Below, piece after piece: positions 38,502 through 49,011 of a DNA stretch of 64,000 bases; the first letter of the stretch is position 1; the number at the start of each line of letters is the position of its first letter. Both the position numbers and the translations under genes were made by a program. The notes under the pieces were generated by a model, which ran no database searches, was not told the origin of the DNA, and worked only from the letters and a program-made list of their open reading frames with translations. The DNA comes from Xanthocytophaga agilis (GTDB lineage Bacteria; Bacteroidota; Bacteroidia; Cytophagales; 172606-1): positions 62,001 through 126,000 of the forward strand of contig NZ_JASJOU010000002.1 of assembly GCF_030068605.1 (NCBI RefSeq), read 5' to 3'.

Positions 38502-38594
38502 AAAGCGATTAAATAATTATGGTTAAGGATTAAATCATTCACTGATGCATAAGTTGTTAGTACATCAGCTTATTGGTAAGAGGTTAAAACATAA

Positions 38595-38631
38595 CAATAT
38601 GGAAAAGACGAAAAGAGTCCTTTCCATATTG
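38595..38631 (-). terminator. Hairpin between pyrG and yidC
   Basis: A 15-bp stem with one mismatch: CAATATGGAAAAGAC (38595-38609) and GTCCTTTCCATATTG (38617-38631), loop 7 bases. It has no clear T run, so it may end pyrG transcripts poorly or be an RNA-processing site. Confidence 0.55.
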
Positions 38632-38668
38632 TAGCGTTTATCCTATTAATTGGCTGCAAGTTACAACT

Positions 38669-40300
38669 TTATCTCACTACTAAGCGCTTAGCACTAGCAT
38701 ATTCTACAGCAGCTTTCACAAAATGAACAAATAATGGCTGAGGATTCATTACTGTACTTTTTAGTTCAGGGTGAAACTGTACACCAACAAACCAAGGATG
38801 ATCTTTGATTTCAACAATTTCAACCAGTCCTGTATCCGGATTGATACCAGTAGCTGTCATACCTGCTTTCTCATAAGCTTCCAGGTATTGATTATTAAAC
38901 TCATACCGGTGACGGTGGCGTTCTGAGATTTTACTCTTACCGTATACTTGTGCAGCACGTGAACCTTTCTTTAGATCACATGGATACGCACCGAGTCTCA
39001 TAGTACCACCTTTAATAGTAACCTTTTTCTGATCCTCCATCATATTGATCACCGGATGTGAAGTATCTTGATTCCACTCTGTAGAAGCGGCCCCATCCAG
39101 CTTTAGAACATTACGGGCAAACTCTACAACTGCACACTGCATACCCAGGCAAATGCCAAAGAATGGAACCTGGTTTTCACGAACATACCGAATCGCTGCT
39201 ATTTTTCCTTCGATACCTCTTTCACCAAATCCAGGTGCTACCAATACCCCATCCAGATCCTCAAACAAGTTTTCTACGTTTTCCGGCAACAGTGTTTCTG
39301 AATGTATCCACCGGATATTTACTTTACATTCATTCTGAGCTCCGGCATGAATGAAGGCTTCTGCAATGGATTTATAGGCATCACGCAGTTCCACATATTT
39401 TCCAACCAGGCCAATGGTTACTTCTTCTGATGGATTCTTGAGACGTCCCAAAAACTCTTTCCAGCCTTCCATATCAGGCTCTTTATCATGTGAAAGCTTC
39501 AGTTTCACCAATACTCTTTCATCCAGTTTCTCTTTTTTCATCATCAGCGGCACATCATAAATAGTATCCGCATCCTGAGCTTCAATTACCGAATTAATAT
39601 GCACATTACAGAATAATGCTATTTTTTTGCGGATATCCTGAGGAATAGGGTGTTCTGAACGACAAACCAATATATCTGGCTGCACACCAGTTTCCAATAG
39701 GTCTTTCACTGAATGTTGAGTAGGCTTTGTTTTTAATTCACCTGCAGATTTCAGATAAGGAATCAACGTTAAGTGAATAACAATCGCATTATTTGGACCT
39801 ACATCCCACTTAAACTGACGTACTGCTTCAATAAATGGCAATGATTCGATATCACCCACACAACCACCTATTTCAGTAATAACAATATCATATTCTCCAG
39901 TATCACCTAATGCCCGTATACTCCGTTTAATCTCATCTGTAATATGAGGAATTACCTGAACAGTTTTGCCAAGATATGCACCTTGTCGTTCTTTAGTGAT
40001 TACACTATTATAGATGCGTCCAGTAGTAACGTTATTGGCTTGAGATGTAGGAGTGTTCAAAAAACGTTCGTAATGCCCCAAATCCAAATCTGTTTCTGCC
40101 CCATCATCTGTGACATAACATTCCCCATGTTCGTAGGGGTTTAATGTGCCTGGATCAATATTAAGATAAGGGTCGAATTTTTGAATGGTTACCGAGAAAC
40201 CTCTGGCTTGCAGAAGCTTAGCCAATGATGATGCAATAATTCCTTTGCCTAAAGAAGATGTTACGCCTCCCGTAACGAAAATGTATTTTGCAGATGCCAT
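38669..40300 (-). CDS. pyrG: CTP synthase
   Basis: 543 residues, normal length. Makes CTP from UTP, ATP and glutamine. N-terminal synthetase: the P-loop [45 protein letters not shown] and [11 protein letters not shown]-terminal class I glutamine amidotransferase: [11 protein letters not shown], the nucleophile Cys in [17 protein letters not shown], and the His/Glu pair in [12 protein letters not shown] possible -7 element lies 33 bases upstream. Confidence 0.98.
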   Translation of the reverse strand: MASAKYIFVTGGVTSSLGKGIIASSLAKLLQARGFSVTIQKFDPYLNIDPGTLNPYEHGECYVTDDGAETDLDLGHYERFLNTPTSQANNVTTGRIYNSVITKERQGAYLGKTVQVIPHITDEIKRSIRALGDTGEYDIVITEIGGCVGDIESLPFIEAVRQFKWDVGPNNAIVIHLTLIPYLKSAGELKTKPTQHSVKDLLETGVQPDILVCRSEHPIPQDIRKKIALFCNVHINSVIEAQDADTIYDVPLMMKKEKLDERVLVKLKLSHDKEPDMEGWKEFLGRLKNPSEEVTIGLVGKYVELRDAYKSIAEAFIHAGAQNECKVNIRWIHSETLLPENVENLFEDLDGVLVAPGFGERGIEGKIAAIRYVRENQVPFFGICLGMQCAVVEFARNVLKLDGAASTEWNQDTSHPVINMMEDQKKVTIKGGTMRLGAYPCDLKKGSRAAQVYGKSKISERHRHRYEFNNQYLEAYEKAGMTATGINPDTGLVEIVEIKDHPWFVGVQFHPELKSTVMNPQPLFVHFVKAAVEYASAKRLVVR

Positions 40301-40332
40301 AAGTTGTTATTCTCTGAAAGACTTATGGGATA

Positions 40333-40340
40333 CAAAGGTA
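40333..40340 (-). promoter_or_regulatory. Possible pyrG -7 element
   Basis: TACCTTTG on the minus strand matches TAnnTTTG, 33 bases before the pyrG ATG. I find no good -33 TTTG at the right distance, so this is tentative. Confidence 0.4.
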
Positions 40341-40620
40341 GGGAAAATTTTTGGGAGTTAAACAGATAAAAATAACGAACTCTCAAAAAGTGAAAGATTT
40401 ACCAAACTTTATCAGAATAATCATAAAAGAAGCTGGTAAAAGCCGATTACTACATAGATTCTTGAAATGAATTACCTATACATACTATAAGTATATCTCA
40501 CAAGACATAATATATCTTTTAAATAAAAAGCAGACAGAGGGAATAAGCGACAAAAAATAATATTTGTCCATACAAAGCATTTATTTTGCACTTCTAAAAA
40601 ATACTGCTTACAAAACCTTT

Positions 40621-41187
40621 ATGACAGATAGTATTCAGCGTGCCTACGAAATTTTAAAAACAGGTGGAGTTGTTCTTTCTCCTACTGATACAGTATGGAG
40701 TATTCTTTGTGATGCCCGTAATGACGCGGCTGTTAAACGAGTCCATGAATTAAAAAAGCGAGAAACACCTAAACCTCTGGTGGCTATGATTTCACAAATA
40801 GGCTGGCTCCCTGAATATATGAATAAAGTGCCGGATATAGCCTGGGATCTGGTTGAATTTTCAGAACGTCCATTAACTGTGGTTTACTCCAATGGAAAAA
40901 ATGTATCTTCCGATGTGTTAGCATCAGATCGAAGTATTGCGATTCGCTTAGTCAAAGACAATGATTTTCTGGTGAAGCTTATCGGAAAGTTTAATCGTGC
41001 GATTGTTTCAACTTCTGCAAATCGCCCTAATCAGTTTATTCCCAGAACACTAGATGATGTAGATCCTGAAATTGTCAAAGGCGTAGACTATGTTGTCCCA
41101 ATGGATCAAAGCACCAAAAATGATTATCAGCTGGCCAATATACTCCGGTTGGAAGTCAATGGTGAAATTAAGTTTATCCGGAAATAG
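40621..41187 (+). CDS. L-threonylcarbamoyladenylate synthase (TsaC/Sua5/YrdC family)
   Basis: 188 residues. A YrdC-fold enzyme that makes threonylcarbamoyl-AMP from threonine, bicarbonate and ATP; TsaD at 13545 uses the product. Visible: GGVVLSPTDTVWSILCDA, ELKKRETPKPLVAMI (the K-R-x-x-x-K-P motif), ERPLTVVYSNGKN and IVSTSANRP. The frame is open 19 codons upstream from a TTG, but MTDSIQRAYEILKTGGVV is the family-like start. It could belong to the YciO branch, whose role is less certain; Bacteroidota often carry both. The next gene is convergent, with a terminator between. Confidence 0.88.
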   Translation: MTDSIQRAYEILKTGGVVLSPTDTVWSILCDARNDAAVKRVHELKKRETPKPLVAMISQIGWLPEYMNKVPDIAWDLVEFSERPLTVVYSNGKNVSSDVLASDRSIAIRLVKDNDFLVKLIGKFNRAIVSTSANRPNQFIPRTLDDVDPEIVKGVDYVVPMDQSTKNDYQLANILRLEVNGEIKFIRK

Positions 41188-41191
41188 TAAG

Positions 41192-41221
41192 GGTTCAGGT
41201 ATGATACCTGAACCTATCTTT
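41192..41221. terminator. Terminator between convergent genes
   Basis: GGTTCAGGTA (41192-41201) pairs with TACCTGAACC (41205-41214) over 10 bp with a tight 3-base loop, followed by a T-rich run. It lies just 5 bases after the TsaC-type stop codon. Confidence 0.75.
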
Positions 41222-41222
41222 C

Positions 41223-41789
41223 TTACTTTCCACTTATTTTTATAGAATTCATAACCTCTTTCGCAATAGGTTGCCAGCGTTCTTTTACCTGAACAGGACA
41301 ATTGAAGGCCATAACATTCACTTTATTACGAATCGTTGTATATACAATATAAGAATATTGGCGTGTAACACCCTTATTAGCTGAATTAGGATCCTCATCA
41401 CGCAATTCTGCGGTGTATTCCAAAACGACAAAATCCCGTTCATTAATCTGGACAACTCCTTCCTGAATAAAATCAACTTTAGTAAAGTTAGACCGGATTC
41501 CCGATTTAAAAAAGTCTTTCAACATTGCCAGATCCTGTTGCCTTCCAGGTGTAGTTGTTTGATTAAAAGAGAAATCAGCTACCCGGTCAGCACTTGAAAA
41601 ACTAGCAGTTGGCTTTCGTGCTACAAAATATTTGGCGGCAATTTCATCATCTGTCATTGGATGAAAATCTTCAGGTAGCGAAACTGTAATTTGTTCTGTT
41701 AGCTTTGTCTTCTTTAGTTTAGGCACACCCTGAAAACCTATTCCCCAAGCCGTTAAAACCAATAAGAAAATCTTAAGTTGAAATCCCAT
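41223..41789 (-). CDS. Secreted protein of unknown function (DcrB/PsbP-like fold possible)
   Basis: 188 residues from the ATG at 41789, with a hydrophobic N-terminal segment (FLLVLTAWGIGF) that looks like a signal peptide; the frame is open 19 codons upstream but that part is not signal-like. The body has VSLPEDFHPMTDDEIAAKY, then VQINERDFVVLEYTAEL and YIVYTTIRNKVNVMAFNCPV, ending in ERWQPIAKEVMNSIKI. The order (Leu-Pro-x-x-F start, central strand pair, final amphipathic helix) resembles PsbP/DcrB-type domains. No function is known to me. It is divergent from the methionine operon. Confidence 0.7.
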   Translation of the reverse strand: MGFQLKIFLLVLTAWGIGFQGVPKLKKTKLTEQITVSLPEDFHPMTDDEIAAKYFVARKPTASFSSADRVADFSFNQTTTPGRQQDLAMLKDFFKSGIRSNFTKVDFIQEGVVQINERDFVVLEYTAELRDEDPNSANKGVTRQYSYIVYTTIRNKVNVMAFNCPVQVKERWQPIAKEVMNSIKISGK

Positions 41790-41955
41790 AGCATTTTTAG
41801 AATAATGATGACCACAAAATAAGTGCAAAATCTGATCCCATCTCATTTTTTAAATTCTAATTGGGACATGTCTTTTTATAAAACATGAATTGTCCTCAAA
41901 ACCTATACTAGGTTGATAAATGATTTTGCCATAGCTGAAGGTTTCATAAACAAAT

Positions 41956-41987
41956 TTTGCAAATCTAAAAAACGCTTTCTACTTTTG
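41956..41987 (+). promoter_or_regulatory. Promoter of the methionine operon
   Basis: TTTG (41956-41959) and TACTTTTG (41980-41987) are 20 bases apart, an exact Bacteroidota-type promoter. Transcription would start near 41994, ahead of a small hairpin (CAATTAC...GTAATTG, 42001-42023) and the SAM riboswitch. Confidence 0.75.
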
Positions 41988-42027
41988 TAACCCTGCAAGT
42001 CAATTACCCTCAACAAGTAATTGGTTT

Positions 42028-42116
42028 ATACAGAAGACGGGAGAGAATAGGCTCGAAGAACGTCTGGCAACCTACCCTCAATGGCAAGGTGCTAAATCCT
42101 ACCTAAGCTGATTAGG
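42028..42116 (+). promoter_or_regulatory. SAM riboswitch, S-box (SAM-I) clan
   Basis: The conserved S-box core is visible: TGGCAACC (about 42065-42072), a variable stem, then AGGTGCTAAATCCTACC (about 42087-42103). AGACG (42035-42039) pairs with CGTCT (42061-42065) to form the P2 stem, with a kink-turn-like GAAGAA side. The P1 helix of textbook SAM-I is not obvious, so this may be a variant of the clan. CCTAA (42102-42106) with TTAGG (42112-42116) can form a further small stem. Position ahead of metY-metX-hom fits SAM feedback. Confidence 0.85.
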
Positions 42117-42135
42117 AAATATAAATCAAAAAATC

Positions 42136-42294
42136 ATGCTTCTTAAAAAATCAATTTCAGGCCATTTGTGCATGACTGTGTTATTGCAACACATTCTACC
42201 AGCATTTTTTTGTGTATTGAGTTTCTTTCCTTTCCGAATGCGCTCTAGTTTGCGATGTGTGCAAAATTGTAGCGGAGTCGCATTACTCTACTAG
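42136..42294 (+). CDS. Possible cysteine-rich leader peptide
   Basis: 52 codons, ATG to TAG, between the riboswitch and metY. It contains four Cys (12, 26, 41, 45) and three Met, and ends in LRCVQNCSGVALLY. The codons for Cys45 and the following CSGVALLY lie at the start of a hairpin (about 42269-42291, GTAG/CTAC plus GAGT/ACTC with a bulge). Sulfur-amino-acid codons just before a hairpin is the layout of ribosome-dependent attenuation. It could instead be chance, as the riboswitch alone may explain control. A 64-codon ORF in another frame here is not supported. Confidence 0.4.
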   Translation: MLLKKSISGHLCMTVLLQHILPAFFCVLSFFPFRMRSSLRCVQNCSGVALLY

Positions 42295-42377
42295 TTTTAT
42301 ATACTTTAAGGAGATTTATTTGGAATTCCCTCTAAAAAAGCTGTATTTTCAAGAATCCAAATTTCAATCTTATTTAA

Positions 42378-43724
<1,347 letters not shown>

Positions 43725-43732
43725 TATAAAAG

Positions 43733-43770
43733 GGTTTCATGGCTAAAATAACTAGCCATGAAACCAATCT
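43733..43770 (+). terminator. Hairpin between metY and metX
   Basis: Perfect 13-bp stem: GGTTTCATGGCTA (43733-43745) and TAGCCATGAAACC (43753-43765), loop 7 bases, followed by AATCTTTT. It would lower transcription into metX or protect the metY end of the message. Confidence 0.75.
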
Positions 43771-43789
43771 TTTCATCCCTAATTATTAA

Positions 43790-44848
43790 TTGAATTTGAA
43801 TCTTTTACAATTCAGTTACGAACAAGAATTTACATTAGAGTCTGGAGAAACTTTAGCACGGTTCAATCTGGTGTATGGAACATCCGGCACACTAAATGAA
43901 ACAAAAGATAATGTGATCTGGGTTTGTCATGCATTGACAGGAAATGCAAGTGCAGATGATTGGTGGTCAGGAATGATTGGAGAAGGTAAATTCTACAATC
44001 CTGATGAGCATTTTATTATATGTGCCAACATCATTGGTTCACATTATGGATCAACAGGGCCATTTTCATGGAATAACAAAACCGATGATCGATACTATCA
44101 CGACTTTCCGTTTGTGACTATCCGGGATATGGTCAATGCCATGGAACTACTTCGTATTCACTTAGGCATTACAAAAATCCACACCTGTATTGGCGGCTCA
44201 CTTGGTGGGCAACAGGCTATGGAATGGGCAATTCTGCAGCCTACTCTCATTGACAACCTGATTCTGATAGCCACCAATGCCTACCATTCAGCATGGGGAA
44301 TAGCTTTCAATGAGTCACAACGTATGGCAATCGAAACAGATCCAACCTGGAAAGAAAAACGTCCGGATGCAGGTATCCAGGGAATGAAAACAGCCAGATC
44401 TATTGCCTTACTGTCTTATCGCCATTACGAAACATACACTCAGAAACAAACGTCACCTGATAAAAACAAACAGGATGATTTTCCTGCATCGTCTTATCAA
44501 CGATACCAGGGTGAGAAATTGGCAAAACGATTTAATGCATTCAGCTATTGGGTATTGTCCAAAGCAATGGATTCACACAATGTAGGGCGTGGGCGTGGAG
44601 GAGTAGAAGCAGCACTACGGGTGATCCGATCCAAAACACTTGTCATAGGTATATCTACAGATATTTTATTTCCTGTATCAGAACAAAAATACTTGGCACA
44701 AACTATACCGAATGCGCAATACACAGAGATAGAATCCATTTATGGACATGATGGTTTTTTAGTAGAGTTTGAGATTTTGAGTCAGATACTAAAACAATTT
44801 TATATCTCCTCTGACATTCCGAAAGATATACCAGTAGAAAAAGAGTGA
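43790..44848 (+). CDS. metX: Homoserine O-acetyltransferase (TTG start)
   Basis: 352 residues. Acetylates homoserine with acetyl-CoA, giving the MetY substrate. Alpha/beta-hydrolase motifs: CHALTGNASADDWW (oxyanion region), nucleophile motif GGSLGGQQAMEW, NAYHSAWGIAFNESQR, and the late catalytic Asp (TDILFP region) and His (YGHDGFLVEF). The start is fixed by the sequence: a TAA stop lies in frame at 43787-43789 directly before a TTG, and there is no ATG until deep in the domain, so TTG at 43790 (or 43796) must serve. Final residues KDIPVEKE form a short charged tail. Confidence 0.94.
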   Translation: MNLNLLQFSYEQEFTLESGETLARFNLVYGTSGTLNETKDNVIWVCHALTGNASADDWWSGMIGEGKFYNPDEHFIICANIIGSHYGSTGPFSWNNKTDDRYYHDFPFVTIRDMVNAMELLRIHLGITKIHTCIGGSLGGQQAMEWAILQPTLIDNLILIATNAYHSAWGIAFNESQRMAIETDPTWKEKRPDAGIQGMKTARSIALLSYRHYETYTQKQTSPDKNKQDDFPASSYQRYQGEKLAKRFNAFSYWVLSKAMDSHNVGRGRGGVEAALRVIRSKTLVIGISTDILFPVSEQKYLAQTIPNAQYTEIESIYGHDGFLVEFEILSQILKQFYISSDIPKDIPVEKE

Positions 44849-44885
44849 GATTTTTATTCATATAGACATATAAGTAAGACGTTAC

Positions 44886-46130
44886 ATGAGCAAGAAATTA
44901 CGCATCGGTTTATTTGGCTTTGGCGTGGTAGGTCAAGGCCTTTACGACATTTTTACACATACAACAGATTTTAATGCCGAGATTGTCAAAATCTGTGTAA
45001 AAAACCCTCACAAATCCCGTCCATTACCCGCAGATCGATTTACATTCGATCCGGATGATATCTTGGGAGACCCAACTATCAATCTGGTTGTTGAAATGAT
45101 CAACAACACAGAAGATGCGTATATCATTGCCAAAACAGCCCTTCAGAATGGAAAAACCGTTGTTTCTGCCAGCAAAAAAATGATTGCAGAAAATCTGGAA
45201 GAACTGGTTGCCTTACAAAATCAATACAACACACCAATTCTTTACGAAGCAGCAGTGTGTGGTAGTATTCCTATTATTCGAAACCTGGAAGAGTATTATG
45301 ATAACGAGCTGCTCTACTCTGTAAGTGGTATTGTCAACGGTACTTCCAATTATATTCTCTCAAAAATATTTCAGGAAAATTTGAGTTACGAAACAGCCCT
45401 TCGTCAGGCTCAGGAAGCAGGTTTTGCAGAAACTGATCCTACTGCAGATGTAGGTGGTTTCGATGCATTGAATAAACTTTGTCTGCTGGTTACACACTCC
45501 TATGGAATTTTTGTAAAACCAGAAGAACTATTTAACTATGGCATACAATCATTGTCTAAACATGACATTCAGTTTGCAAAAGAAAAGGGATTAAAAATCA
45601 AGCTCGTAGCTCAGACCCGCAAATTGACAGATGATACCATTACTGCATTTGTTATGCCTCAATTCATTGCACCTAATGATTATCTGTATAGTGTAGAAAA
45701 TGAATACAATGGTGTAGCTGTAGAAGCTGCATTTGCAGACAAACAATTTTTTATGGGCAAAGGAGCTGGAGGACATCCTACAGGTTCCGCTGTTCTTTCT
45801 GATATTTCAGCCTGTCGCTATGATTATCAGTATGAGTATAAGAAACATCAACATACCCGGATACATTATACCAATGATGTTATCCTGGAAGTATATGTGC
45901 GTTACTATCAGGAAGCTGTGCTGGATGTTATTCCTTTTTTACAAATTCATGAAAAATACAGCAGTCATAATTTCCATTATATCATTGGTGACATTAATCT
46001 TTCTGACCTTATACTAATTAAGAGCGACTTAGCTACTCAAGATCTGTTTATTGCTAATACGGGCAAAAAAACAACAGCTTCCAAGCCTTTGACAGCCCCA
46101 ATATTTGTCAGTGACCAAAAATATATTTAG
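44886..46130 (+). CDS. hom: Homoserine dehydrogenase
   Basis: 414 residues. Reduces aspartate semialdehyde to homoserine, the MetX substrate. NAD(P)-binding motif GLFGFGVVGQGLYDIF at the N-terminus, VVSASKKMIAEN, AAVCGSIPIIRNLEEYY, the family signature IVNGTSNYILSKI and AETDPTADVGGFDALNKL, which holds the catalytic acid and lysine. No aspartokinase domain is fused. The last 75 residues could be an ACT-like tail but I cannot confirm it. Last gene of the operon, 37 bases after metX, with a strong terminator behind it. Confidence 0.94.
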   Translation: MSKKLRIGLFGFGVVGQGLYDIFTHTTDFNAEIVKICVKNPHKSRPLPADRFTFDPDDILGDPTINLVVEMINNTEDAYIIAKTALQNGKTVVSASKKMIAENLEELVALQNQYNTPILYEAAVCGSIPIIRNLEEYYDNELLYSVSGIVNGTSNYILSKIFQENLSYETALRQAQEAGFAETDPTADVGGFDALNKLCLLVTHSYGIFVKPEELFNYGIQSLSKHDIQFAKEKGLKIKLVAQTRKLTDDTITAFVMPQFIAPNDYLYSVENEYNGVAVEAAFADKQFFMGKGAGGHPTGSAVLSDISACRYDYQYEYKKHQHTRIHYTNDVILEVYVRYYQEAVLDVIPFLQIHEKYSSHNFHYIIGDINLSDLILIKSDLATQDLFIANTGKKTTASKPLTAPIFVSDQKYI

Positions 46131-46146
46131 AAATCCACCCTATCAG

Positions 46147-46190
46147 AAAAAACTCTCAACTTTTTTATAAATAGTTGAGAGTTTTTTGTT
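46147..46190 (+). terminator. Terminator of the methionine operon
   Basis: AAAAAACTCTCAACT (46147-46161) pairs with AGTTGAGAGTTTTTT (46173-46187), 15 bp with an 11-base loop and a T run. It lies 16 bases past the hom stop codon. Confidence 0.9.
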
Positions 46191-46411
46191 TACAAAGACT
46201 TCCATTCCTTCATTAAAGACAAAGAAATTACCAATTCTGAGCTTTCACTTTTCAGTGTTCTTCGGCATACCCCACATTTGCCTAACCACTTCTATTAGTA
46301 AACAGGATTTATAAAATGTCTCTTCATGTTTTAACAGGCGAACCTGGTTAAGGTTATCCTATATATAGACAAACAAGAGGCGAAATAAGCTATGGAGGAA
46401 AGTTACGAGTT

Positions 46412-47398
46412 ATGGCCTTCGCATCGTATATAAGAGAGAACCAATTCATAAAAGCATTTGCTAAGACATACACTCAAAGTATGGCAACTATATTTATGTT
46501 GCATAGGGTCTTTCCTGTCATATACCCACGTCTTACCCCAAACGAAGATCTTAAAATATCACCTGACTATCTTATCCAGGTAATAGAACTTCTTTTAAAA
46601 AGGGGATATACATTCATCTCAGTGGATGAGTTGTACGAAATATTAATTTCTTCAAGAAGATATAAGAAGCTTATTGTATTTACACTGGATGATGGCTATA
46701 AGGACAATCTTACTCAGGCCCTTCCTGTTTTCGAGTCCTTCAATATACCATTTATCGTGTATATTACCAATTGCTTTCCTGATCAAACTGCAAACTTATG
46801 GTGGTATACCCTGGAAGAAATTGTCCAGACTAATACCTCTGTTCATCTATCCAATGATTTACAGTTTGCCTGCTACACTCCAGAAGAGAAATGGGAGACG
46901 TTTACAAAGATTCGGGAGCTTATTCTGGAGAATAAAATAGATTGCAAAGAATTAGATCCATTCTCCCAATCCGCCTCTATACAAACACTATGTATGAATT
47001 GGGAAGAAGTACAACAATTGAGTAAGCATCCTTTGGTTACCATTGGTGCACATACTCTCAACCATCCTGTATTAAAAAATCTTTCTCTGACAGAGGCTAC
47101 CTATGAGATATCTGCATCCAGAGATGCACTGGAAGGAGCAATACATAAAAAGATAGATCATTTTGCTTATCCATTCGGGGAATTTCAGCAAGCAGGTCAC
47201 AGAGAATTCAGTTTAGTACAGGAACTTGGTTTTAAAACAGCAGTTACCACCCGATCCGGTCACATATTTCCGCAGCATCAGCATCATCTTACAGCCTTAC
47301 CACGTATCTATTTGTATGAAAATGGCTTCAAGCTAGATGAGCTTATGTTCAATAATGTATTCTGGTCTAATAAATTTAAACAAGTTGTTACGATATGA
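46412..47398 (+). CDS. Polysaccharide deacetylase family protein
   Basis: 328 residues with no signal peptide. NodB-type motifs: VFTLDDGYKDNL (Asp pair), IGAHTLNHPVLKNL (H-x3-H metal ligands) and HFAYPFGEF. A cytoplasmic deacetylase next to a glycosyltransferase suggests trimming of a sugar or glycolipid intermediate in making a surface polysaccharide. Its last codons overlap the glycosyltransferase start by 4 bases (ATGA), so the two are translationally coupled. Confidence 0.88.
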   Translation: MAFASYIRENQFIKAFAKTYTQSMATIFMLHRVFPVIYPRLTPNEDLKISPDYLIQVIELLLKRGYTFISVDELYEILISSRRYKKLIVFTLDDGYKDNLTQALPVFESFNIPFIVYITNCFPDQTANLWWYTLEEIVQTNTSVHLSNDLQFACYTPEEKWETFTKIRELILENKIDCKELDPFSQSASIQTLCMNWEEVQQLSKHPLVTIGAHTLNHPVLKNLSLTEATYEISASRDALEGAIHKKIDHFAYPFGEFQQAGHREFSLVQELGFKTAVTTRSGHIFPQHQHHLTALPRIYLYENGFKLDELMFNNVFWSNKFKQVVTI

Positions 47399-48660
47399 AT
47401 ATCCTGCATGTTTCCTATTCTGACTATGAAGGTGGAGCTGATAAGGCGGCATTACGAATATGCAAGGCCCAACGTAGCATTGGTATAAATGCACAGATGC
47501 TGGTTATCAAGAAAGTAACGGACCTTCCTTTCGTTCATTCAGCTATACCTAAATGGAGACTGCCAGAGTTTAAGATCAAAGACAGATTAGCGCAAACATT
47601 GTTAAGAATGCAGCCTAACACTAATCCCATGCTGCACTCACTTAATTTGTTCCCTGGTTTTATTCACCACACCATTAATAAATCCAAGGCCGATATTGTG
47701 AATCTGCACTGGATTGCCAAAGAGATGATCAGTGTCTCAGAAATTGGTAAAATTCACAAACCCATTGTCTGGACACTTCACGACTCCTGGGCATTTTGTG
47801 GAACGGAACACCATCCCAATGGATTAGAGGATGATGGATTTGCCAAAGGGTATGCAAACACCAACCATTTTCTGGATTTCAACAGATGGAACTTAGCCCA
47901 TAAGATACAAGCATGGAGAAAAAAACATTTTCAAATTGTTACTCCCAGCCAATGGGAAGCATCTCTTGCTCGTAGAAGTAGTCTTTTCAACAAGGAAAAC
48001 ATCGAAGTTATTGCCAATCCCTTAAACACAGATGTATTTCATCCTTTTAACTTATTGGAAGCCCGCCTCTCTCTTGGTATTCCGTTAACTAAAAAAGTCA
48101 TTCTTTTTGGTTCTTTACGTTCCGTAGAAGATAGAAACAAAGGCTATGATCTTTTACAGGAAGCATTTGCTATTTTTAAAGAGAAGTATGGAGTTCATAA
48201 TTGTCTGGCAGTTATTTTTGGTATGAACGAAGATGAAGAAACGATTCATCTTGATTGTCCAAGACAATATGTTGGCAGGATAACTTCTGAACAACAGATG
48301 GCATTATTATATTCTGCTGCCGATGTTATGGTAGTTCCGTCCAGAATGGAGAATCTGCCACAAACAGCTACAGAACCTATTGCATGTGGCACCCCTGTAG
48401 TTGGTTTTCAGGTAGGAGGTATGCCAGATATCATTTCACATAAATTAAATGGATATCTGGCACAGCCCTACAAGCCTGAAGATCTGGCAGATGGTATAAA
48501 CTGGGTGCTCTCTAATTCTCTTGCCTATAATCTATCTGAAAATGCACGTAAAATTGCATTACAATCTCTTTCTGAAACCAGGATAGCTTCTCAATACGAA
48601 GAGATCTATCGAAAGATTATGGTTTCCAGCACACAATTCTCAGAACGAATATTTGTGTAG
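47395..48660 (+). CDS. Glycosyltransferase, GT4-like (GT-B fold)
   Basis: 421 residues. N-terminal Rossmann half with YEGGADKAALRICKAQRSIGINAQ, the retaining-GT block EVIANPLNTDVFHP, then ILFGSLRSVEDRNKGYDLL and the donor-sugar site VVPSRMENLPQTATEPIACGTPVVGFQVGGMPDII, with the E-x7-E signature. It transfers a sugar from a nucleotide donor to an unknown acceptor. It overlaps the deacetylase gene by 4 bases, so it forms a two-gene unit for an envelope glycan. Confidence 0.92.
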   Translation: MNILHVSYSDYEGGADKAALRICKAQRSIGINAQMLVIKKVTDLPFVHSAIPKWRLPEFKIKDRLAQTLLRMQPNTNPMLHSLNLFPGFIHHTINKSKADIVNLHWIAKEMISVSEIGKIHKPIVWTLHDSWAFCGTEHHPNGLEDDGFAKGYANTNHFLDFNRWNLAHKIQAWRKKHFQIVTPSQWEASLARRSSLFNKENIEVIANPLNTDVFHPFNLLEARLSLGIPLTKKVILFGSLRSVEDRNKGYDLLQEAFAIFKEKYGVHNCLAVIFGMNEDEETIHLDCPRQYVGRITSEQQMALLYSAADVMVVPSRMENLPQTATEPIACGTPVVGFQVGGMPDIISHKLNGYLAQPYKPEDLADGINWVLSNSLAYNLSENARKIALQSLSETRIASQYEEIYRKIMVSSTQFSERIFV

Positions 48661-48689
48661 CAACTTTATATTCTTTCCCAGGTACTTGA

Positions 48690-48998
48690 TTAATCTCCTC
48701 CCCAGCGTTTTCTGAATTGCTCTTTTAACTGCTCTCTCTCTTCGTCGCTCATGTTCATCCACTTTTCGCGAAGATGAGGAGGTCCACCTTTAGGGCCAAA
48801 GTGAAATCCGCCAAATAAAATACGACAGAGAATCAGTAATCCCATAGCTTGCCAGTAGGTAATAGTATGTACCTGAAGTATTTCAGGAAGAATGGCATTC
48901 CATAAAGACATAACCACCCAACTGATACCAAAGATAAATACCGGAATAAGCAAAAATAGAAATTTCTTCTTTCCCCCTCTGAATTGGCTCTTTTGCAT
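48690..48998 (-). CDS. Small two-helix membrane protein next to an ECF sigma factor
   Basis: 102 residues: a basic start (QFRGGKKK), two hydrophobic helices (about 13-38 and 45-64), then a Gly-rich turn GGFHFGPKGGPPHL and a charged C-terminal helix MSDEEREQLKEQFRKRWGG. It is 13 bases downstream of the sigma factor gene on the same strand, so the two are an operon. Genes placed this way often act on the sigma factor, but it has no anti-sigma motif that I can name. I recall similar small proteins next to ECF genes in Bacteroidota. Confidence 0.75.
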   Translation of the reverse strand: MQKSQFRGGKKKFLFLLIPVFIFGISWVVMSLWNAILPEILQVHTITYWQAMGLLILCRILFGGFHFGPKGGPPHLREKWMNMSDEEREQLKEQFRKRWGGD

Positions 48999-49011
48999 AG
49001 TATTAATATAA

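Noticed and set aside
44545-44751. ORFs in other frames inside metX
   Set aside because: Shadows of metX, whose motifs and length are complete.
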